From contig NZ_JAINUY010000001.1 of assembly GCF_020026915.1 (NCBI RefSeq), positions 1,384,436 through 1,448,435 on the forward strand: a DNA stretch of 64,000 nucleotides, in the 5' to 3' direction. The position numbers were made by a program, and so were the translations under genes. Each line of letters starts with the position of its first letter. Position 1 is the first letter of the stretch. Shown piece after piece: positions 17,893 through 27,509 of this stretch. This DNA is from Flavobacterium potami (lineage in GTDB: Bacteria; Bacteroidota; Bacteroidia; Flavobacteriales; Flavobacteriaceae). Under the pieces are notes generated by a model. That model saw nothing but the letters and a program-made list of their open reading frames with translations. It searched no databases and was not told where the DNA came from.

Positions 17893-18318
17893 ATGAAATC
17901 TAAATTAATAATCTTGATACTCTTGTTCATTGCAAATATGAATCTTTTTGCGCAAAATAATTTAAGTGTTGAAGTGACTGGTCTCGTGCCAGATAAAGGA
18001 AATGTCATTTTGGGATTATACAACAAGAAGATTGGTTTTCTTGAAAATGGATTCGGAATTGCCAATGTGAAAGTAAAGGCTACTGGGGATCGTATTGTTT
18101 ACACTTTTAAATATCTCCCTGATGGCGAGTATGCCGTTGCGGTATATCAGGACGAGAACAGCAATGGAAAATGCGACCGCAATATGATTGGCTATCCAAC
18201 AGAAGGTTTTGGCTTTTCTAAAAATTTTAGGCCAAAATTTTCAGTTCCTAAATTTGATGAGGTCAAAATTGCAGTGTGGCAGTCCGTTAAAACCAACATT
18301 GTATTGATACAGAAGTAA
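17893..18318 (+). CDS. DUF2141 domain protein, secreted
   Basis: This 141-residue protein has a signal peptide (residues 1-22, ending NLFAQ) and a beta-sandwich typical of DUF2141 (PF09912): LSVEVTGLVPDKGNVILGLY at the start, FKYLPDGEYAVAVYQDENSNG in the middle, and GYPTEGFGFSKN near the end. DUF2141 proteins are common in Bacteroidota and proteobacteria; their function is not known. It is probably periplasmic or on the cell surface, and co-transcribed with the upstream dehydrogenase. Confidence 0.88.
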   Translation: MKSKLIILILLFIANMNLFAQNNLSVEVTGLVPDKGNVILGLYNKKIGFLENGFGIANVKVKATGDRIVYTFKYLPDGEYAVAVYQDENSNGKCDRNMIGYPTEGFGFSKNFRPKFSVPKFDEVKIAVWQSVKTNIVLIQK

Positions 18319-18334
18319 TCTGGAAATTTTGCGG

Positions 18335-18759
18335 CTACTCCACAAAATTAGGAGATTCGCATTTCTGCCAGTATTCAACGATTATCCTGATTGTATTTTT
18401 TAATTCTCCAAATTCAGACGGCTTAACAAAGAACCCCTGTATGGATTTTGAATAAGCGTCAATTACATCCCGCTGCTCTGCACTTGTGGTGAAAAATAGA
18501 TAAGGAATGGTTTTTAGACGAATGCTTTCATTCTCAATACCTGTTTTCTAAGTTCAATTCCGCTCAGTTTAGGCATATTGATATCAGAGAAAACGATGAA
18601 TGGTTCATCATAGGTTCCACGCAGATGGTTCAATGCTTCCTGACCGTCGTTGAAGAATATAATTTCATTCTTGTAATTAAGTTCTTTAAAAACTTCACTA
18701 AAAATATCCTGATCGTCCTGATCGTCCTCAATGACTATGATTGCTCCTTTCTTGTTCAT
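18335..18759 (-). pseudogene. Receiver-domain response regulator, broken by a one-base frameshift
   Basis: The first 77 codons read a normal receiver domain: VIEDDQDDQD with acidic pocket residues, phosphoacceptor Asp59 in FSDINMPKLSG, then ELRKQVL. At 18533-18537 the frame shifts: the initial frame ends at a stop within 11 codons, but the shifted frame continues at once with ENESIRLKTIPYLFFTTSAE and later GFFVKPSEFGEL, the expected second half including the conserved Thr and Lys. It ends at 18335-18337. Adding one base (a second G where TTGAG would be TTGGAG) restores a full protein of about 141 residues, the size of the other regulators in this window. So it is a recent loss, a sequencing error, or a programmed or phase-variable shift. 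Confidence 0.88.
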
Positions 18760-19033
18760 GCTATTTTTTTTTGGTCATGATCAGCGGCAAATGTTTTGCA
18801 TGACAGTTTAAGTTTACTAATTTACTCATTTTTATGATAATATTGTGCTGAAATTTTCGCAGTGCATATTCTGATTGCTTTTAAATTTTTCAGACATGGC
18901 CCAATTTCAAAAATTGAATTTTGTCTGAAGTCAGTATCAAGGCTTGATAAGCTTAGATAGAATCGGACGTGAATTAAGACGTCTTCTTGCAATTAATATT
19001 TTTAACACTTGGTTGCAATTGTAATTTTTATGG

Positions 19034-19070
19034 AAACCGTGCGGAATCCCATTGGGTTTCCGCACGGTTT
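19034..19070 (-). terminator. Strong hairpin after the sorting-domain gene
   Basis: A perfect 13-bp stem pairs 19034-19046 with 19058-19070 (AAACCGTGCGGAA), and the loop itself can add a CCC/GGG pair. It begins 21 bases after the stop of the minus-strand gene at 19091-19912. The T-run after it on the minus strand is poor, so it may act as a terminator or as a 3'-end stabiliser. Confidence 0.65.
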
Positions 19071-19090
19071 AATATGCTACTAAATAAAAG

Positions 19091-19912
19091 CTAAAAAAGC
19101 ACTTTTCGGGCTATAACGCGACCATCTTCTAAAGTAGCTTTAACCAGCAAAACCTGAGAATTGGATTGAATTCCAACAATCTCTACGTATGATTCGCCTC
19201 TGTTCTGGCTGCTGAAAAGCAGCTTTCCGTTAAGATCAAAAACTGCGGTCTCCCTTAAAAAAGTTTTTTCAGAATTAAGAGTAATAACCCTGTCTTTCAC
19301 TGAGATATAGAAAGATGACAGATTGCTTACAATTTCATCAACTCCCAATTTGGATTCTTCACTATAACGCAGTATAAAACGGTCATTGAAAATGCCTGTA
19401 TTGGTGTAAAAAGTATATGGTCCATTTTTAAGATTGTGCACCGTTCCTGTTTCCTTATCCTGAAGATAGATATCCTTTTGGGCGAGATCGCCGTCAGTAC
19501 GGTCAATGGAGATAATAAGATTTCCCCTTATGGCCGATCTATACCCCAGCGGTATTGTGTCGGAAGGATCAAAGGGTAGTGCACGACCCTGAATCACCAG
19601 TTTTTTGCCTTCATTTATACTGTAAAAATCTGCATATTTATTGGCATCCAGAGATATACCATCGTAATTAACATCCCAGCCGTTGGTTGCTCCTTCGATA
19701 TATCCGATAAGAACCTGTTTGAAAAGACCTTCTGTATTGGTGAGATTGAGCCATACCCTGTGCCTTTCGATTTCCTGTGGACTTTCGGCTTCAAAGTTTA
19801 GATGAGTTTTGCATCCAAGAGGGGTTCGGTATAGGAATGGATTTGAATTTGACGATACTGCATACTGCGCAGCTATTATAAAGAGTAGGGCTGATAAGAA
19901 TAATTTTTTCAT
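19091..19912 (-). CDS. Secreted protein with a T9SS type A-like sorting domain
   Basis: The 273-residue protein has a signal peptide (residues 1-20, MKKLFLSALLFIIAAQYAVS). Residues 25-190 form a beta-rich domain of unknown role that includes GYIEGATNGWDVNYDG. The last ~75 residues look like a type IX secretion sorting domain: ISVKDRVITLNS, then TAVFDLNGKLLFSS, and the end LLVKATLEDGRVIARKVLF, with the final basic residues and a hydrophobic terminus. Such proteins are exported by the type IX machinery and attached to or released from the surface. Function of the mature domain is unknown. It is a single gene in a gene-poor area. Confidence 0.75.
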   Translation of the reverse strand: MKKLFLSALLFIIAAQYAVSSNSNPFLYRTPLGCKTHLNFEAESPQEIERHRVWLNLTNTEGLFKQVLIGYIEGATNGWDVNYDGISLDANKYADFYSINEGKKLVIQGRALPFDPSDTIPLGYRSAIRGNLIISIDRTDGDLAQKDIYLQDKETGTVHNLKNGPYTFYTNTGIFNDRFILRYSEESKLGVDEIVSNLSSFYISVKDRVITLNSEKTFLRETAVFDLNGKLLFSSQNRGESYVEIVGIQSNSQVLLVKATLEDGRVIARKVLF

Positions 19913-20969
19913 GATTGATAATTTAAATATTAAAAAAAGGCGTTCGCCGTAACCTTTCTAAAATTTTAAATAACAGCATACAAGTTGTGGGGCACTATCA
20001 AGTGTCCGAATGTTTTAACCAACAAAATTATTTAAGTAGTTTTATTTCCTATATCTGCTATTTAAGATTTTAGATTTATCTGATAGTCTCGAGCCATAAA
20101 AAGGATGCTTGTCAGCTGCAGTCTAAACAAAAGCTTAAAGCCTTAAGGGCTTTTGAAGCATTACATCGATGATTTTTGCTTTTTAACGATCAAATGAAAT
20201 ATTAAGTTATGAATTTTATTATAAAATTGGAAACAACAAATGTGTTTTTAACACAAAAGATCTGCTTTTTCATATGTTATCGACTCAAGTGTTAAATTTT
20301 CAAAATAACATATTGTTTATTAGTGTTTTAGTTTTTAATTCTGGAACTATATTGGTGGAGTTTTGCCCCTAGTAATTTCGAAACTTGTCGTATATGCGTA
20401 ACATTTCGCCTCCTAGTACAGGCATTTTTTTATAATGATATTGTATTAAATCACACAATGATATAAAGGTTCCGCAATATCAAGTTCACCTATTTGTTGT
20501 TTAAAGAAAGCAAGGGGATGGTTTTGAAGCGATTCGGCGAGAGACTGCACAAAAATAAAACCCGCCTGGATGCCCCTTGGGCACAGGCGGGCTGTCCATA
20601 AACATAATCTTCCAAAAAATGTTTATTTGTAGGATTGAAGGTTGTGCAAATTTAAACTATTTATTAGAGCCACCTTATGAAATTGCTCAATTAAAATATC
20701 CTCCAAAGCTGGTAAATAAATTATGACATTGAAGAAATCTTCCGAATTCCTTTGTTATTGGATTGGTGCTAGATTCTTTTGCTGCAGTTTTCTTTTAAGG
20801 TTAATGTGTTTAGAGCGAGGCTGCCATATTATCTGCTGCAAATTTTTGAGAATAGATTTTTATTGGTTTGAATAGTTGATCTCATTTAAAATTAATGTTT
20901 AAATTTTTATAATTAGGCTACTGATTAAATAAACATTACCTTTCCCTTGAATTAATAAATAGAAGAACG
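19913..20969. other. Long intergenic region before the PAS kinase
   Basis: No protein-coding gene was found in this 1057-base stretch. Both ends are AT-rich with many stops in all frames. The one organised piece is a minus-strand element at 20551-20654 with a promoter-like box and an intrinsic terminator, listed separately as a candidate small RNA. The rest holds nothing I could recognise. Confidence 0.5.
20551..20640 (-). ncRNA. Candidate small RNA with its own promoter and terminator
   Basis: Read on the minus strand, TAAATTTG (20654-20647) matches the Flavobacterium -7 box TAnnTTTG. About seven bases further a transcript of roughly 90 nt would start. It would contain a small hairpin (AAACAT paired with ATGTTT, about 20600-20624) and then a GC-rich stem CCCGCCTG/CAGGCGGG (20561-20591), directly followed by TTTTATTTTT (20560-20551), a typical intrinsic terminator. 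No open reading frame of note fits inside. No minus-strand gene precedes this terminator within 4 kb, so it cannot be explained as the end of a coding gene. It matches no RNA family I recognise. Confidence 0.45.
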
Positions 20970-23900
20970 GTGGAGCCATTAGAGATTACAGATTATAAGT
21001 ATACATTTTTAAAGACGGGTGGTGATTTAGGCAGGCTTATCAATGATTTCAACTGGCATGATACGGCTTTGGGCGCTATTGAATTTTGGAGCGAAAATCT
21101 TTGTTCTTCATTAAGTATTCTCCTCGGTTCTTCCGTGCCCTCATTTTTAATATGGAGCGATGAGCATTATTTTTTTTACAATGATTCTTTTCGCCCGTTT
21201 TTAAGAAAAAATTTTACTGATTCTGACGTTTTGGGATGTCCTGTAAATGAAGTCCTCCATGCGGAATGGAAAACAGCAGCGTCGACATTAAGGGAAATGT
21301 CTGTCAGACAGACCGCAAAAGCCGAAGATAATATTGCGGCATCACTCATTCAAAATGCAATTGTAAAGAATGTATATTTAACCCTTAGCTACAGGGCAAT
21401 ATATGATAAAAAAGGGATGACCCAAGGATTTTTTGTAACCTGTATCGAAAGTTCCGCAGCAATACCAGCACTTATTAAATCAAGTAGCGCAAGGTCTCAG
21501 TTAAATAACGTATTAATGCAGTCCAATGCCGGGATTGCACAAGCAAATATAGAAGGACGTATTGTTGAGGTCAATGAGCGTTACTGCCAAATGCTTGGCT
21601 ATAGCCGCAAAGAAATTCTGAAAATGAATTTAGGAGAGCTTACCCATCCTGATGACCTGGAACAAAACAAGATTCTGCTTGAGGACTGTATTGTAAACGG
21701 AAATGATTTCCTGATGGAAAAAAGGTACGTGTGTAAAAACGGAAAGGAAATTTGGGTAAATAATAGTGTTTCTCTAGTAGCTGATTCTGAAGGCAAAAAA
21801 TACATAACCGCCATAGCTATTGATATCACGGAACAACGGGAAAGAGAAAAAAAGCTTACCATCAGTGAAAATCGTTTTAAAAGTCTTGTAGCAAAAGCAC
21901 CAGTTGGAACAGCTTTATTTCGAGGCAGGGAATTTTATGTAGATCTTGCCAATGATGTTATGCTTGGCTATTGGAAAAAAAAGGATGATATAATTGGAAA
22001 GAAAATAACTGATGTTCTTTCCGATATTACCAATCATGAGTTTTTCGAACGTCTGCTGCAGGTTTATACTTCCGGTTCTGTCTTCAAAGCTTCCGGAGCT
22101 TTAATCGTAAATAAGAAAACAGGAAAAAACAATTATTTTGATTATTCTCTCACACCGTTATTTGATGAAAATAATGCTGTTTATGCGGTTCTTCATATGT
22201 GCTCCGATGTTACTATCAGCGTTAAGGCACAAAATCAGATAACTGAAAGCCATAATCAGCTGGCATCTATATTTGAACAATCTCCAGTTGGCATTGCCAC
22301 TTTATCCGTAACTGAAGATCTCGTTTTTCAAAGCGCCAATGCTTTTTATTGTGAACTTGTCGGGCGCCATAAAAAAGAGATCATTGGAAAACCGCTTCTT
22401 GAAGCTCTTCCTGAGATAAAAGGGCAGGGGTTTGATGGGCTTTTGAGAGAAGTTATAAATTCAGGCAAAGCTTATATCGCCAAGGAAGTGGAAGTCGAAC
22501 TGCTTCGCAACGGCAGGCTCGAATATATCTATGTAGACTTAACCTATCAGCTGCACCATAATCTGGAGGGACTGCCAAATATTATTTTGGTAATTGCTAC
22601 AGATGTAACAAATCAGGTTTTAAGCCGTCGGGAAGTGGAGCAGAGCGAGGCTAAGATGCTCAGCATTATAGCAGCCGCTCCTGCGGGAATAGGACTGTTC
22701 GTCGGTCGTGATCTGATAATTGAAAACCCGAACCAGACTTTTATAGACATCGTTGGTAAAGGCCCGGACATTGAAGGACTTCCGCTCAGAGAAGCAATGC
22801 CGGAATTGATTACGGAAGGGCAGGCCTACTTAAAAATTTTGGATGATATATTCACTACAGGCATTCCGTTTATATCTTCAGCATCACTTGTGAAAATAAA
22901 TCAGAATGGCGTTTTAAATGATAATTACTATAACATATCGTATACGCCCATTTATAATAAAGAGGGGGAGATTTATGCGATACTGGATATCGCAATTGAT
23001 GTCACGGCTCAGGTAAAAGCGCAGCAGGAGAAAGAGGAAAGCGAGGCCCATCTTGAACTGCTTAGAGACACTGTTCCAGCCATGATATTTTATCTGGATA
23101 AAGAGATGCGCTACTGCTCTTATAATTCTGTTTTTAAGGATTGGTTTGGCGTGGACAATCAGGAAGCCATTGGCAAGACGGTTCGTGAGTTTATCGGGGA
23201 AGCCGCTTATGCTAAAGTACTCCCGCATCTTGAAATAGCCTACGGAGGCGAACAGGAAAGATATGAAATGTTTGCTCCCTCCAGAATGGGAATAGGCAGA
23301 TGGCTCAGCATTGTATATACTCCCCATAAGAATGCGCAAGGAGAGGTGATAGGGCTTATAGTCCATGCAACGGATATTACCCAAAGCAAACAGACAGAAA
23401 TTGCGCTTAGAGAAAGCGAATCCAAATTATTAACCGTTATCGAGGCGGCTCCTGTATCAATCTGTCTTTTCGTAGGTGAGGATTTGCGCATTGAAAATCC
23501 CAATCATCCATTTATCGCAAATGTCAATAAGGGAAGTGCTATTCAGGGATCTTCAATTAGAGATGTGCTTTCAAACACACATTCGGAAGCATTAGTTAGG
23601 GATGTGGAAATGGTGTATCATACCGGAAAGGGTTTTAATAAAGACGGAATTATCGGAATTCATTTTCGAGATAACGAGCCTACTTACCATAATTTGAGCC
23701 TTACGCCATTATTTGACGATTCCAATCAGGTTTATGCCGTTTTGTATGTCAGCTCTGATGTCACCAAAGAAATTACCTCTATTAAGAAAATAGAGCAGGC
23801 GGAAGAAGCTTTGCGCGCAGCGGTGGAAATTGCCGAAATGGGGACATGGTCTACAGATATTGCAACCGGTATAACGACTGTTTCAGCCCGCCATGCTGAA

Positions 23901-24995
23901 ATATTTGGATTTAAAGGTACTACGATGCATATCGATGAAGCAAGATCGGTGATTAAGATGTCAGACCATAAAAGAGTTACAGGGGCCTTTGATGCCGCTC
24001 AAAACAAAGAAACGGGAGGAAAGTACGAGGCAGAATATAAGATTATTAACGGCATTACCGGTCAGGAACGCATTATACATTCTGTTGGGCAAACCTATTT
24101 CAATGAAGAAGGAATGCCACTGGTAATCAGCGGAACAGCCAAAGATATTACGATGCAGAGAGAAATGCAGCTGGCGTTGGAAAATGAAGTAAAGTTAAGA
24201 ACAAGTGAACTCGCAAGCGTGCTTGAACAATTGCAGGAAACAAATAACGAACTGCAAAAATCTAATTACGCCCTGAAGCACTCCAACGAAGAACTGGCGC
24301 AGTTTGCCTATGTAGCGAGCCATGACCTGCAGGAGCCTCTGCGTAAAATCAGGTTTTTTGCAGATATGCTGGAGAATGGAAGCTCATCGCTAAGCGCTGC
24401 AGAAATAATTATGAAGATTGGAACTTCTGCGGAACGGATGAGGCAGCTCATCGGAGACCTGCTTGCCTTTTCGCGTCTGATCCAGCCCGAAAAAATACAT
24501 CAGCAGGTTGACTTAAATGCTGTCCTGAAAAATATACGGATAGATTTTGAACTTATGATCAAAGAGAAAAATGCATCAATTAAGATCGCAAAATTACCCG
24601 TTGTAAAAGCCTCCAGTCTTCAGATGAACCAGCTTTTCTACAATCTGATGAGCAACGCTTTGAAGTTTACAAATCCTGAAATCTGTCCAAAGATTACAAT
24701 CAGCGCATCGGTTGCAGCTCCCGATTTTGTCTCAAATTTTACAAACAGCCCGATTCAGCCGTGTAATTTTCATCACATCATTTTTAAAGATAACGGCATT
24801 GGTTTTGAGAGAAATTATGAAAACCAGATATTTGAAATTTTCAAACGTCTTCATCCGCAGAATATATATCCAGGTTCGGGTATAGGTCTTGCCTTATGCA
24901 GAAGAATTGTTATGAATCATCAGGGAATTCTATTTGCGGAGTCCGAGCTTGGCAAAGGCACCTGCTTTCATGTTTTTTTTCCGGTTGAGAATTAA
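20970..24995 (+). CDS. Multi-PAS sensor histidine kinase
   Basis: The start is GTG at 20970, after a purine-rich stretch; the frame encodes 1341 residues. About eight PAS-type modules follow one another (roughly residues 20-160, 170-285, 295-420, 420-550, 555-680, 685-805, 810-935, 940-1060), most ending in a DITEQ- or DVT-like PAC element. A coiled-coil linker precedes the kinase core: SHDLQEPLRKI with phospho-acceptor His1118, N-box NLMSNALKFTNP, DNGIGF, and GSGIGLALCRRI. No membrane segment is present, so it senses in the cytoplasm. Several modules (IGLFVGRDLIIENPN, ICLFVGEDLRIENPN) are near copies, showing internal duplication. No output domain or adjacent regulator is encoded; receiver-only proteins nearby may be its partners. 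Signal unknown. Confidence 0.9.
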   Translation: MEPLEITDYKYTFLKTGGDLGRLINDFNWHDTALGAIEFWSENLCSSLSILLGSSVPSFLIWSDEHYFFYNDSFRPFLRKNFTDSDVLGCPVNEVLHAEWKTAASTLREMSVRQTAKAEDNIAASLIQNAIVKNVYLTLSYRAIYDKKGMTQGFFVTCIESSAAIPALIKSSSARSQLNNVLMQSNAGIAQANIEGRIVEVNERYCQMLGYSRKEILKMNLGELTHPDDLEQNKILLEDCIVNGNDFLMEKRYVCKNGKEIWVNNSVSLVADSEGKKYITAIAIDITEQREREKKLTISENRFKSLVAKAPVGTALFRGREFYVDLANDVMLGYWKKKDDIIGKKITDVLSDITNHEFFERLLQVYTSGSVFKASGALIVNKKTGKNNYFDYSLTPLFDENNAVYAVLHMCSDVTISVKAQNQITESHNQLASIFEQSPVGIATLSVTEDLVFQSANAFYCELVGRHKKEIIGKPLLEALPEIKGQGFDGLLREVINSGKAYIAKEVEVELLRNGRLEYIYVDLTYQLHHNLEGLPNIILVIATDVTNQVLSRREVEQSEAKMLSIIAAAPAGIGLFVGRDLIIENPNQTFIDIVGKGPDIEGLPLREAMPELITEGQAYLKILDDIFTTGIPFISSASLVKINQNGVLNDNYYNISYTPIYNKEGEIYAILDIAIDVTAQVKAQQEKEESEAHLELLRDTVPAMIFYLDKEMRYCSYNSVFKDWFGVDNQEAIGKTVREFIGEAAYAKVLPHLEIAYGGEQERYEMFAPSRMGIGRWLSIVYTPHKNAQGEVIGLIVHATDITQSKQTEIALRESESKLLTVIEAAPVSICLFVGEDLRIENPNHPFIANVNKGSAIQGSSIRDVLSNTHSEALVRDVEMVYHTGKGFNKDGIIGIHFRDNEPTYHNLSLTPLFDDSNQVYAVLYVSSDVTKEITSIKKIEQAEEALRAAVEIAEMGTWSTDIATGITTVSARHAEIFGFKGTTMHIDEARSVIKMSDHKRVTGAFDAAQNKETGGKYEAEYKIINGITGQERIIHSVGQTYFNEEGMPLVISGTAKDITMQREMQLALENEVKLRTSELASVLEQLQETNNELQKSNYALKHSNEELAQFAYVASHDLQEPLRKIRFFADMLENGSSSLSAAEIIMKIGTSAERMRQLIGDLLAFSRLIQPEKIHQQVDLNAVLKNIRIDFELMIKEKNASIKIAKLPVVKASSLQMNQLFYNLMSNALKFTNPEICPKITISASVAAPDFVSNFTNSPIQPCNFHHIIFKDNGIGFERNYENQIFEIFKRLHPQNIYPGSGIGLALCRRIVMNHQGILFAESELGKGTCFHVFFPVEN

Positions 24996-25441
24996 AAAGC
25001 ATTATCGCATGAATGGGCTATGATTGCCTATTCAGCGGCAAAAAAGCATATGCGTCCCCAAATAAATGGGGGAATGCAATTTGTTCCCATAAAGAAATTG
25101 CGATAGGCAGAGAAAATAATTCTTGGTTTGATTTAAAGGAAATATTGGCCAAGGTGGGAATTGTATAAAGATCGGCGGAAATTGTAAGAATGTCCTGTGC
25201 AGGCAAATCTTATATTTGTGCTGTCAGAATAGCGTAAAAAATGTTTCAGGTTCAGAGCACTGATGGGCTAGTGGGCGAATTCTCTTAAAGATTTTCCAGA
25301 TAGTAGGATCTTTGGCCGCAGCTATAGCCGCAAGGTCCTTATAATTGATATTATGAAAATTTAAGCAAGGCAGCTGTGTATGGAAGTTAAAAAAAGTGCT
25401 GAAAAATTTAGCAGGTCAATAAATCAATAAATATATATAAA
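24996..25441. other. Intergenic region before the cold-shock gene
   Basis: No convincing gene is present. A 62-codon minus-strand frame at 25018-25206 is open but lacks any family sign. The last ~100 bases are probably a long 5' leader of the cold-shock gene, as is usual for that family; no specific structure was identified. Confidence 0.35.
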
Positions 25442-25633
25442 ATGCAGGAAGGTACAGTAAAATTCTTCAATGAAGAAAAAGGTTTTGGTTTTATTACACC
25501 AAACAACGGCGGAAACGAAATTTTTGTTCATGTTTCTGGTCTCTCAGAAAGCGTTCGTGAAAAGGACCAAGTCCGTTATGAGGTCAAGGAAGGGAAAAAA
25601 GGTCCGAATGCCGTAAATGTGATTTTGGCTTAA
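25442..25633 (+). CDS. Cold-shock domain protein (CspA family)
   Basis: The 63-residue protein is one cold-shock domain. It shows MQEGTVKFFNEEKGFGFITP with the RNP1 motif KGFGFI (13-18) and the RNP2-type motif IFVHV (27-31). CspA-family proteins bind single-stranded RNA and DNA, melt secondary structure and help translation after cold or in growth changes. The length is normal for the family. A strong intrinsic terminator follows 25 bases after the stop, so the gene is monocistronic. Confidence 0.97.
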   Translation: MQEGTVKFFNEEKGFGFITPNNGGNEIFVHVSGLSESVREKDQVRYEVKEGKKGPNAVNVILA

Positions 25634-25658
25634 CCAAAAAAATGAAAAAGATCTAATG

Positions 25659-25684
25659 CACCTGCCTGAAGCAGGTGTTTTTTT
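25659..25684 (+). terminator. Intrinsic terminator of the cold-shock gene
   Basis: The stem CACCTGC (25659-25665) pairs with GCAGGTG (25671-25677) around a 5-base loop, followed by seven T residues. It lies just after the csp stop codon. Confidence 0.9.
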
Positions 25685-25873
25685 ATGCCTGGCTCTTTGC
25701 AATGCTAAATTCATTTACCTTGGCCATATCATTTATAGGAACTTGCATGGTTTTGCACTTTTTATTTTAACTGGAAGGCAAAAAAGAAATAATATAAATC
25801 TTTGCTTTAATCCTGTAAGTCGGCTCATTTGCCGTATATTTAAATTTGTCTTCTGATAGATAAAAAAATAATC

Positions 25874-26176
25874 ATGGCTAAGAATACTATTATATTTAAG
25901 ACCGGACAGCTCCTACTTCCAGAAAAAACGGAATTGCATTTTATTACTGATCTGCTGCATGCGGGCCAGCTTGAGCTGGATTACATTGGAGAGGAGAGCC
26001 ACAGCCAGAATGGCCACCCTGAAGAAGTTTCGCTGCTGGAATTTCACTTTGAAACCGAAGCCCCGTTTGATTACGGCATGCAGGAATCCGAACTTAAAAA
26101 TCTGCTTGCCTCCCTGCTGGAAGACGGCAGTGCCCAAATCAAGACTAGCGGCAATGATATTATGGTTTACCTTTAA
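25874..26176 (+). CDS. Hypothetical protein, 100 residues
   Basis: The product is acidic and soluble, without signal peptide or membrane segment. It starts MAKNTIIFKTGQLLLPEKTE, continues with LHFITDLLHAGQLELDYIGEE and ends in TSGNDIMVYL, which suggests a small alpha/beta fold. I do not recognise a family. GC content and codon use look like those of the response-regulator genes that follow. The receiver gene at 26275 starts 98 bases later, so the two may be co-transcribed. Confidence 0.65.
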   Translation: MAKNTIIFKTGQLLLPEKTELHFITDLLHAGQLELDYIGEESHSQNGHPEEVSLLEFHFETEAPFDYGMQESELKNLLASLLEDGSAQIKTSGNDIMVYL

Positions 26177-26274
26177 TAGGAGGCCTTAAGCAGAATCGAA
26201 ATGCGGCTGGTTTCGGACACGGGAAATCCCAAGCAATCAAGCAGCGGCAAGCTGTACTGAAAAAAGAAATAGAT

Positions 26275-26655
26275 ATGTCTTATAAAAATATATTATTGAT
26301 CGACGATGACATCGACGATACGCAGTTTTTTGTGGAAGCGCTGCAGGAAGTAAATAAAGAAGCTTTATGCCGCACTGCAATGAATCCATCCAAAGCTCTT
26401 GAAGATTTAGCAGTATCGGAGCAGCTGCCTGACATCATTTTTTTAGATTATAACATGCCGGCGGTAAATGGTTTGGAGTTTCTCAAACGCATGCTGCAGA
26501 TAGAGCGTCTCAGACATATCGAGGTAATTGTGCTTTCAACGCCTCCTGAAGAAGTAATGCTGCCCTGGCTGGACCGCAACAATATCAGGGTGAAGTACAT
26601 CTCCAAACCTGTACATATGGAAGAGTTGCAGGAAATACTCAGAGAGATTATCTAG
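26275..26655 (+). CDS. Receiver-only response regulator
   Basis: This 126-residue protein is a single receiver domain. It has the acidic pocket LLIDDDIDDTQFF, phosphoacceptor Asp58 in IIFLDYNMPAVNGLEFL, the switch residue region VIVLSTPPE, and the conserved Lys in YISKPVHMEEL. It has no output domain. Such stand-alone receivers pass phosphate to other proteins or compete for a kinase. The second DD pair right after the acidic pocket (DDDIDD) is shared by the other receivers in this window, so they belong to one subfamily often found with phytochrome-type kinases. Confidence 0.92.
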   Translation: MSYKNILLIDDDIDDTQFFVEALQEVNKEALCRTAMNPSKALEDLAVSEQLPDIIFLDYNMPAVNGLEFLKRMLQIERLRHIEVIVLSTPPEEVMLPWLDRNNIRVKYISKPVHMEELQEILREII

Positions 26656-26935
26656 ATCCATTTAATGATGCTGTTGTTGTTCAATGACAGTCATTTTATG
26701 ATTGATAGCCTCAAAAGCTCTATTTTCAGTATTTTTTATTAAACTTTATTTCTGCTTTTTGGGAATAGGCGCGTAGTTAATGAAAAGAATAAACTTGTGG
26801 ATTATTGATCTTTATCATGCTGCTTAATCTTGACAATAAACTTGTGTTTTCCCTTGCTTTGAATCATTGGGATGCTTAATTTTACTTACATCATTGCAGC
26901 ATGGAATTAGCGCTGTAATATTATATTAACATAAA

Positions 26936-27391
26936 ATGAATAGAAAAATAATTTTACTGGTTGATGATGACTGCGACGATGCTGAATTTTTCAAGTGGGC
27001 AATGGTTGGAACGGAAGAGACTTTTGCGGTTAAATTTGTGGACAGCGGCGATGCAGCACTTCAGCTGCTTTCTGAGCTGGAACCGCTGCCTGATTTGATT
27101 GTTGTGGATGCCGGAATGCCGAAAATGAACGGCTGGGAGCTGCTCAAGCATATCAAGACGGATTTAAGGCTGGGAAATGTACCGGTTGTAATGATGGCCA
27201 CTTCCTCACGAATCCAAGGAATAGAAGAAGCCCATTCATTGGGTGCGGCAGCTTATATTGTAAAGCCATCTGATTTTGATGAACTGAAAATGATAATGAA
27301 GCAGCTCTGCATCGGCGTACAAACCGATTTAAAGAATACGCTGGATGATATGCATGCAAGCCTGCCAGCAAATATTTATACATTCAGCTAG
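26936..27391 (+). CDS. Receiver-only response regulator
   Basis: The 151-residue product contains the receiver motifs LLVDDDCDDAEFF, phosphoacceptor Asp58 in LIVVDAGMPKMNGWELL, VVMMATSS as the Thr/Ser switch, and YIVKPSDFDEL with the conserved Lys. About 25 residues follow the domain without a known output module. It lies directly upstream (118 bases) of the bacteriophytochrome gene on the same strand, so it is the best candidate for the cognate regulator of that kinase. Confidence 0.92.
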   Translation: MNRKIILLVDDDCDDAEFFKWAMVGTEETFAVKFVDSGDAALQLLSELEPLPDLIVVDAGMPKMNGWELLKHIKTDLRLGNVPVVMMATSSRIQGIEEAHSLGAAAYIVKPSDFDELKMIMKQLCIGVQTDLKNTLDDMHASLPANIYTFS

Positions 27392-27509
27392 ATTACACCT
27401 TTTTCATTTACTATAAAAACACAGTAAATGTCAAGTCTGTTTCCTAAAAACATGATAAGTCCCTGCTTTTGCACACGCACCAGGTACTTTTCTAAATTCA
27501 CATTATTTA

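Noticed and set aside
22914..23384. 156-codon minus-strand frame inside the multi-PAS kinase gene
   Set aside because: It lies fully inside a well-supported kinase gene and shows no motif.
25018..25206. 62-codon minus-strand frame before the cold-shock gene
   Set aside because: No start context, no family, and no conserved pattern; probably chance in a leader region.
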